In this document: in pieces, positions 19,403-23,337 of the stretch
Position numbering within the stretch: position 1 is the stretch's first letter
Layout: each line of letters begins with the position of its first letter
NCBI GenBank assembly: GCA_035623615.1
Contig: DASPTB010000070.1
Coordinates: 1 to 23,337 of the forward strand
Direction: 5' to 3'
Source: DASPTB01 sp035623615
Lineage (GTDB): Bacteria; Actinomycetota; UBA4738
DNA length: 23,337 bases
Position numbers and translations under genes: made by a program
The notes under the pieces: model-generated
The model's input: only the letters and a program-made list of their open reading frames with translations
Database searches by the model: none
Told to the model about the DNA's origin: nothing

Positions 19403-19602
19403 CGGTGTCCCTCCGGGCACCATCCATCGGGCGCCCTGCCTCCGTTATCGGCAGTGCCGGGCGCGAGCATGAAGCGCCGGTCGGATAGGGCCGAGCCGGT
19501 CGAAACGTTCACTCGAGGGCCACAGTCAACCGTTCTCCGGACGAGCCCGATAACTGGGAACAGGCGGGCCAGGGCGGTAGCCCGCGGAAAGGGCCGACCA
19601 CG
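19403..19602. promoter_or_regulatory. Divergent intergenic region with paired CCGATAAC motifs
   Basis: This 200-bp region separates REC-HPt and the hybrid kinase. CCGATAAC occurs once per strand in divergent orientation: 19547-19554 (plus) and 19444-19451 (minus). The distances to the respective start codons are about 48 and 41 nt. They could be -10-like (GATAAC) elements or regulator sites. No -35 is common to both. Confidence 0.35.
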
Positions 19603-21711
19603 GTGCGGGAGCGGGACGACCAGGAAGCGAGCCCGGCGGGAGATCCCGCCGGGGAACTCGGCGACGCGTCCGAGGGTTGGTACCGGACGGTGGTCGAGGC
19701 GTTGCACGAAGGGATCCTCGTGCGCACCCGCGACCACCGGGTCATCGCCTGCAACGCTGCGGCGTCGCGCATCCTGGGCCAGCCGGAGGAGGCGATCGTC
19801 GGGGCGCAGACGGCGTGGCCCGAGCTGCGAATGCTTCGGGAGGACGGGTCGCCGTTCCCGCCGGAGGAGCTGCCTTCGAAGGTGACGCTCCGCACCGGCC
19901 GGCCGTGCCACGACGTGGTGGTGGGGCTCCAGCAGGCGTCGGGCGAGACACAGTGGCTGTCGTTCAGCGCGCATCCGCTCGTGCGGCCGGGAGAGACGGA
20001 GCCGTTCGCGGCCGTGGTCTCCTTCGGAGACGTCACCGAGCGTCACGACACCGCACGTGCCCTGGCGGAGGCGGAAGCCAGGTTCCGCACGCTCGTCGAG
20101 CACATGCCGGCAGTCGTCCACATCTCCGCTTTGGACGAGACGGCGTCGACCATCTACATGAGCCCGCAGGCGGAGGGGTTGCTCGGCTACGCTCCGGAGG
20201 AATGGCTGGCCGACCCCGAGCTGTGGGTCAAGGTGCTCCACCCCGACGACCGCGAGGAGACGCTCGGCCTGAACCTGCAGCATCTCACGGGCCGTCCGAT
20301 GTCGATGGAGTACCGCATGATCGCGCGCGACGGCCGCGTGGTGTGGGTCCGTGAGGACGTCGTCGTGATCCGCGATCCGCAGGGCAAGCCGGCGTTCTCG
20401 CAGGGGGTGTGGCTCGACATCACCGAGAAGAAGCGCCGGGAGGAGGAGGTCCGGCGACTGAACGTGGCGCTCGAGGCACGCGTCGCCGAGCGCACCCAGC
20501 AGCTGCAGACTGCCGCGGGCGATCTGCTCGTGGCGAAAGAGGAGGCGGAGCGCGCCAACCTCGCCAAGAGCGAGTTCCTCTCTCGAATGAGCCACGAGCT
20601 TCGGACGCCACTGAACGCCGTGCTCGGGTTCGCGCAGCTGCTTCAGTTGGAGGGACTTTCGCCCGAGCACCACGACAGCGTCGAGCAGATCATCAAGGGC
20701 GGACAACACCTGCTGGGCCTGATCAACGAGGTCCTCGACATCGGTCGGATCGAGACCGGAGGTCTGGCGCTGAGCGTCGAGTCGGTGGTCGTCCGCGAGG
20801 TCATCGAGTCGGCGGCGGACCTGGTGCGTCCGATGGCGTCCGACCGCTGCGTGTCGGTCGTGGTCGACGGCGAGGGCAACGCCACGGTGATGACCGACCG
20901 CGAGCGATTGCAGCAGGTGCTGCTGAACCTGCTGTCGAACGCCGTGAAGTACAACCGGGACAGCGGGACCGTTACGGTTTCGTGGGAGATGGCCGTCGAC
21001 GGCCGGGTGTCCATCGACGTGACCGACACGGGCATCGGGATCGCCCCCGAGCAGATGGGTCGCCTCTTCACTCCGTTCGAGCGGCTCGGGGCGGAGCTGA
21101 CGGGGGTCGAGGGAACCGGGCTCGGCCTGATCCTTGTTCGCAGGCTGGTCGAGGCACTGGGCGGGACCGTCTCGGTGCGAAGCGAGCAGGGGGTGGGCAG
21201 CACCTTCCGTGTGGAGCTCGCGTGGGCGGGCCCGGCGGCGGTGGTTCCTGCGCCGATCCCCGCGGCGTTCGCCGGCGCGGACCGTCGCGCGAGTGGGCGA
21301 TCGGGCGTCGAGCGGACCCCCACCGTGCTCTACATCGAGGACGACCTGGCGAACCTCGCCCTGGTGGAGCGGATCCTCGGGTCGCGACCCGACGTGCAGC
21401 TCGTGGTGGCCATGCAGGGACGCATGGGGCTCGATCTCGCGCGCGACCATCACCCAAACCTGATCTTGCTCGACGTGAACCTTCCCGATCTCTCCGGGCT
21501 GGAGGTCCTCGAACGTCTGCGGGAGGACGACCGGACCGCGGGCATCCCGGTCCTGGTGATCAGCGCCGACGCGAGCTCGTCGCAACGCCGGCTGATGCTC
21601 GAGGCGGGCGCACACGACTACCTCACGAAGCCCCTCGACGTCCGGCGACTGGTCGGGTTGCTCGAGGACGTGCTCGGGTCGCGCCTGGCCCCGGCCGACG
21701 AAGCCGTCTGA
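19603..21711 (+). CDS. Hybrid sensor histidine kinase (PAS-PAS-HisKA-HATPase-REC)
   Basis: The 702-residue protein has no transmembrane segment, so it should sense a cytoplasmic signal. PAS 1 lies at about 25-145 and PAS 2 at 155-275 (ending GVWLDITEKKRREEE, with a PAC-like motif). A coiled linker (~275-320) leads to HisKA with SRMSHELRTPLNA (His 331). The ATPase domain has the N box LLNLLSNAVKYN, DTGIGI and GTGLGL. The C-terminal receiver (~573-695) has IEDD, Asp 624 in LLDVNLPD and Lys 676 in LTKPLD. Expected flow is His 331 to Asp 624, then to an HPt, supplied by the divergent neighbour. The start is GTG 19603 with GGAAAGGG about 9 nt upstream. No ligand-binding residues for heme or flavin are obvious in the PAS domains. 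Confidence 0.93.
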   Translation: MRERDDQEASPAGDPAGELGDASEGWYRTVVEALHEGILVRTRDHRVIACNAAASRILGQPEEAIVGAQTAWPELRMLREDGSPFPPEELPSKVTLRTGRPCHDVVVGLQQASGETQWLSFSAHPLVRPGETEPFAAVVSFGDVTERHDTARALAEAEARFRTLVEHMPAVVHISALDETASTIYMSPQAEGLLGYAPEEWLADPELWVKVLHPDDREETLGLNLQHLTGRPMSMEYRMIARDGRVVWVREDVVVIRDPQGKPAFSQGVWLDITEKKRREEEVRRLNVALEARVAERTQQLQTAAGDLLVAKEEAERANLAKSEFLSRMSHELRTPLNAVLGFAQLLQLEGLSPEHHDSVEQIIKGGQHLLGLINEVLDIGRIETGGLALSVESVVVREVIESAADLVRPMASDRCVSVVVDGEGNATVMTDRERLQQVLLNLLSNAVKYNRDSGTVTVSWEMAVDGRVSIDVTDTGIGIAPEQMGRLFTPFERLGAELTGVEGTGLGLILVRRLVEALGGTVSVRSEQGVGSTFRVELAWAGPAAVVPAPIPAAFAGADRRASGRSGVERTPTVLYIEDDLANLALVERILGSRPDVQLVVAMQGRMGLDLARDHHPNLILLDVNLPDLSGLEVLERLREDDRTAGIPVLVISADASSSQRRLMLEAGAHDYLTKPLDVRRLVGLLEDVLGSRLAPADEAV

Positions 21712-21721
21712 TCTGCCGCCT

Positions 21722-21746
21722 CGCGGTCCCTCTTCGTGGACCCGCG
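21722..21746. terminator. Possible terminator between hybrid kinase and HAD gene
   Basis: CGCGGTCC and GGACC(C)GCG pair as an 8-bp stem with one bulged C and an 8-nt loop. The hairpin occupies the 36-bp gap between two convergent genes, where a bidirectional terminator is expected. Confidence 0.45.
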
Positions 21747-21747
21747 C

Positions 21748-22659
21748 TCAGGTCCTCGGATCTCGATCCGCCACCTCGACCACGCGACGGCCCACCTCTT
21801 GGGGGAAGGGGTGATGGTCGTCGACCATGCGGAGGCCGACCGCCGCGTGGTCCACTCCGCCGTCGGGAGCAAGGGCGGTGTGCCCGACGGAACGGAGCGT
21901 GGTGGCGTCGTCCCGAGCCGATGGCACGGGAACGTGTTTGGGTCCGGCGGGGGAGCGTGGCGCCCCCGCAATCCAGGCCGCGATCAAGCCGAACGCGTGA
22001 CGGACGTCGTCGACGGTCGCGAGCGGCTCGGGACAGCCCCGCGGAACGTCCGCGTCGGCGTACTCGCCGGTGCGAACTCGAATCGCCGACATGCCGGCCG
22101 CCGCCGGCCCGGCGACGTCCTTCTCGGGCCGGTCTCCGACGTGGACGGCGCCCGCGGCCTCGACGCCGAGCAGGTCCAGCGCACGAAGGAACGGCGCCGG
22201 ATGGGGCTTCCTGCGATCGCGGCCGAGCTCGTCGGACAGGACGACCGCGTCGAATCCGCGCTCCAGCCCGAGCGCGCGCAGCTTCGCCACTTGGATCTGC
22301 GGGTCCCCGTCGGTGACGCAGGCGACTGGGACGAGGGCGCGCAGCCTGTCGAGCGCTTCCAATGTGCCGGGGTACGCCGGCAACGCAGGCGGGGCGTACG
22401 AACGAAAGGCCGCCACGAGCGCCGGCACCGACGAGGCGGGCCCGCCGGCCTGCGCAACGGCGCGGTCGATGATGCCTCCACGGTCGGATCCGCGCGCGCA
22501 CTCCGCGAGGAGTGCCGCGAGGAGCGGACCGCGGTCGATGCCCGCGTCCCGCCCCGCGTCGGCGACGGCTTCCCACGCCCCGTCCAGGAAGACCGCTTGC
22601 GGATAGAGCGTGTCGTCGAGGTCCACGGTGACGGCGGTGACGATCGCCGGGTGGCTCAT
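21748..22659 (-). CDS. HAD-superfamily hydrolase with a long unexplained C-terminal tail
   Basis: The 303-residue product contains a complete HAD phosphatase domain of about 230 residues. Motif I is VDLDDTLYP (Asp 13 and 15), motif II Thr lies in ACVTDGD, the motif III Lys is in RRKPHPAPF, and motif IV is HVGDRPEKDVAGPAAAGM. Cap-type helices lie between motif I and II, as in phosphoglycolate-phosphatase-like enzymes. The substrate is probably a phosphorylated sugar, given the coupled UDP-GlcNAc 2-epimerase, but this is inference. ATG 22659 overlaps the epimerase stop as ATGA (4 bp). After about residue 228 (AAWIAGAP) there is a further ~75 residues with no resemblance to the family, possibly non-homologous read-on coding sequence. 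Confidence 0.85.
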   Translation of the reverse strand: MSHPAIVTAVTVDLDDTLYPQAVFLDGAWEAVADAGRDAGIDRGPLLAALLAECARGSDRGGIIDRAVAQAGGPASSVPALVAAFRSYAPPALPAYPGTLEALDRLRALVPVACVTDGDPQIQVAKLRALGLERGFDAVVLSDELGRDRRKPHPAPFLRALDLLGVEAAGAVHVGDRPEKDVAGPAAAGMSAIRVRTGEYADADVPRGCPEPLATVDDVRHAFGLIAAWIAGAPRSPAGPKHVPVPSARDDATTLRSVGHTALAPDGGVDHAAVGLRMVDDHHPFPQEVGRRVVEVADRDPRT

Positions 22660-23337
22660 GCCGGCACCGCCCGGACCCGCGCGGTTGCATCCCCGTGCGG
22701 GAACGCCTCGGGAAGCTCGTTTGTGAGCGCCGGCTCCGCGGGGGGGAGCAGGCGGAGGATCGCCGGGTCTGCGAGCGCCCCCACGACCCGGGCGGCGGTG
22801 TCGCCGTCCCCGTACGGGCACGATAGCGCCGCGATGCGCCGCTGCTCGGATTCCCCGGCGAGCGTCCGGACGGCGGCCAGCGCGCGGCCGGCGTCGAGTC
22901 CGGTCAGGATGACGCCGCCGTCCGCGACCGACTCCCACCTCGGGGTCGTCGCCCGCAGGACCACTCCAGGGACCCCGAAGAAGCTCGCCTCCTCCTGGAG
23001 GCCGCCCGAGTCCGTCACGACGACTCGGCTCGCGGCGAGCGCGCGAAGGAGGTCGCCGTAAGGAACCGGCTCGAGGAGCTCCACGCCCGGGGCCGACGCC
23101 ACGGTCTCCAGCAATCCGGCCGCCTCCAGACGGGAGCGCGTGCGCGGGTGGGCGGGAAAGGTGACGGGGGCGAACTCGCGTCCCAGGCGCCGGATAAGCG
23201 AGACGAGCTCGGCGAGGCGCTCGGCATCGTCGACGTTGGTCGCGCGGTGCGCCGTCAACAGCACGCCGCGCCGTTCCTGAACGGGGACCCGCTCGACCCC
23301 GCTCGCGACGAGTGCGTCGATGACGGGGTTGCCGACG
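22656..23337 (-). CDS. wecB: UDP-N-acetylglucosamine 2-epimerase, non-hydrolysing type (partial, 5' end outside window)
   Basis: The gene runs off the right edge; about 226 C-terminal residues are visible. The enzyme interconverts UDP-GlcNAc and UDP-ManNAc for surface polysaccharide synthesis. Visible signatures are GNPVIDAL near the edge, LLTAHRATN (the TAHRxEN motif, with Thr replacing Glu), the FPAHPRTRSRL block and VVTDSGGLQEEASFFGVPGVVLR. The usual TTERPE stretch is TTPRWES here. The 3' end overlaps the HAD gene by 4 bp (ATGA), so the two are translationally coupled. The gene symbol is by family resemblance; a specialised homologue in another sugar pathway is possible. Confidence 0.88.
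   Translation of the reverse strand, partial: VGNPVIDALVASGVERVPVQERRGVLLTAHRATNVDDAERLAELVSLIRRLGREFAPVTFPAHPRTRSRLEAAGLLETVASAPGVELLEPVPYGDLLRALAASRVVVTDSGGLQEEASFFGVPGVVLRATTPRWESVADGGVILTGLDAGRALAAVRTLAGESEQRRIAALSCPYGDGDTAARVVGALADPAILRLLPPAEPALTNELPEAFPHGDATARVRAVPA

Noticed and set aside
19342..21615. 757-codon minus-strand open frame
   Set aside because: It is a shadow of the hybrid histidine kinase, with His/Arg/Asp-rich composition and no recognisable domain.

Overview
The window is high-GC DNA, almost certainly from a member of the Actinomycetota (probably environmental or uncultured; no finer placement is justified). The clues are frequent GTG starts, TANNNT -10 elements placed 6-7 nt before start codons (leaderless genes), long GC hairpins without a U-tract after genes, tRNA genes without an encoded CCA, and actinobacterial-style proteins such as a pseudokinase/MprF-type membrane fusion and a GlsB-like protein. 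No mobile element, integrase, phage gene or CRISPR array is visible. It reads as ordinary chromosome with a signalling-rich right half.

Left part (1-4000): a secreted SGNH/GDSL hydrolase closed by a strong hairpin; a membrane-anchored unknown protein whose stop codon touches a convergent tRNA-Gly(TCC); a divergent DinB-like / PhzF-like pair sharing a symmetric -10 region; tRNA-Pro(TGG); and a small secreted protein on the minus strand with its own hairpin terminator.

Minus-strand block (4175-12192), in transcription order: DUF2252 protein, a three-part membrane fusion (integral membrane, pseudokinase, MprF-type flippase-like), a secreted GH92 alpha-mannosidase, a cysteine-rich degenerate receiver-like protein and a lipoprotein. 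Gaps of 75-109 nt, several containing -10-like elements, suggest a loose co-directional group rather than one tight operon. Divergent from it is a membrane GGDEF-EAL protein (12391-14358).

Centre right (14341-17793): an RDD membrane protein translationally coupled to a protein with tandem 9- and 13-residue D-L-x-x-I repeats, an HdeD-type and a GlsB/YeaQ-type small membrane protein, and a PPK2 polyphosphate kinase divergent from the GlsB-like gene. This looks like an envelope/stress-associated neighbourhood (inference).

Right part (17863-21711): an OmpR-type response regulator, a REC-HPt protein and a PAS-PAS-HisKA-HATPase-REC hybrid kinase. Together these supply all the domains of a phosphorelay (His-Asp-His-Asp). 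The end of the window holds a HAD hydrolase with a 4-bp overlap to a truncated non-hydrolysing UDP-GlcNAc 2-epimerase, probably the edge of a surface-sugar locus.

The items most worth a second look are two divergent promoters with interlocked ANNNTANNNT -10 elements, the complete phosphorelay set, the coupled repeat-protein/RDD pair, and the six-cysteine receiver-like protein whose ribosome-binding site lies in a hairpin.
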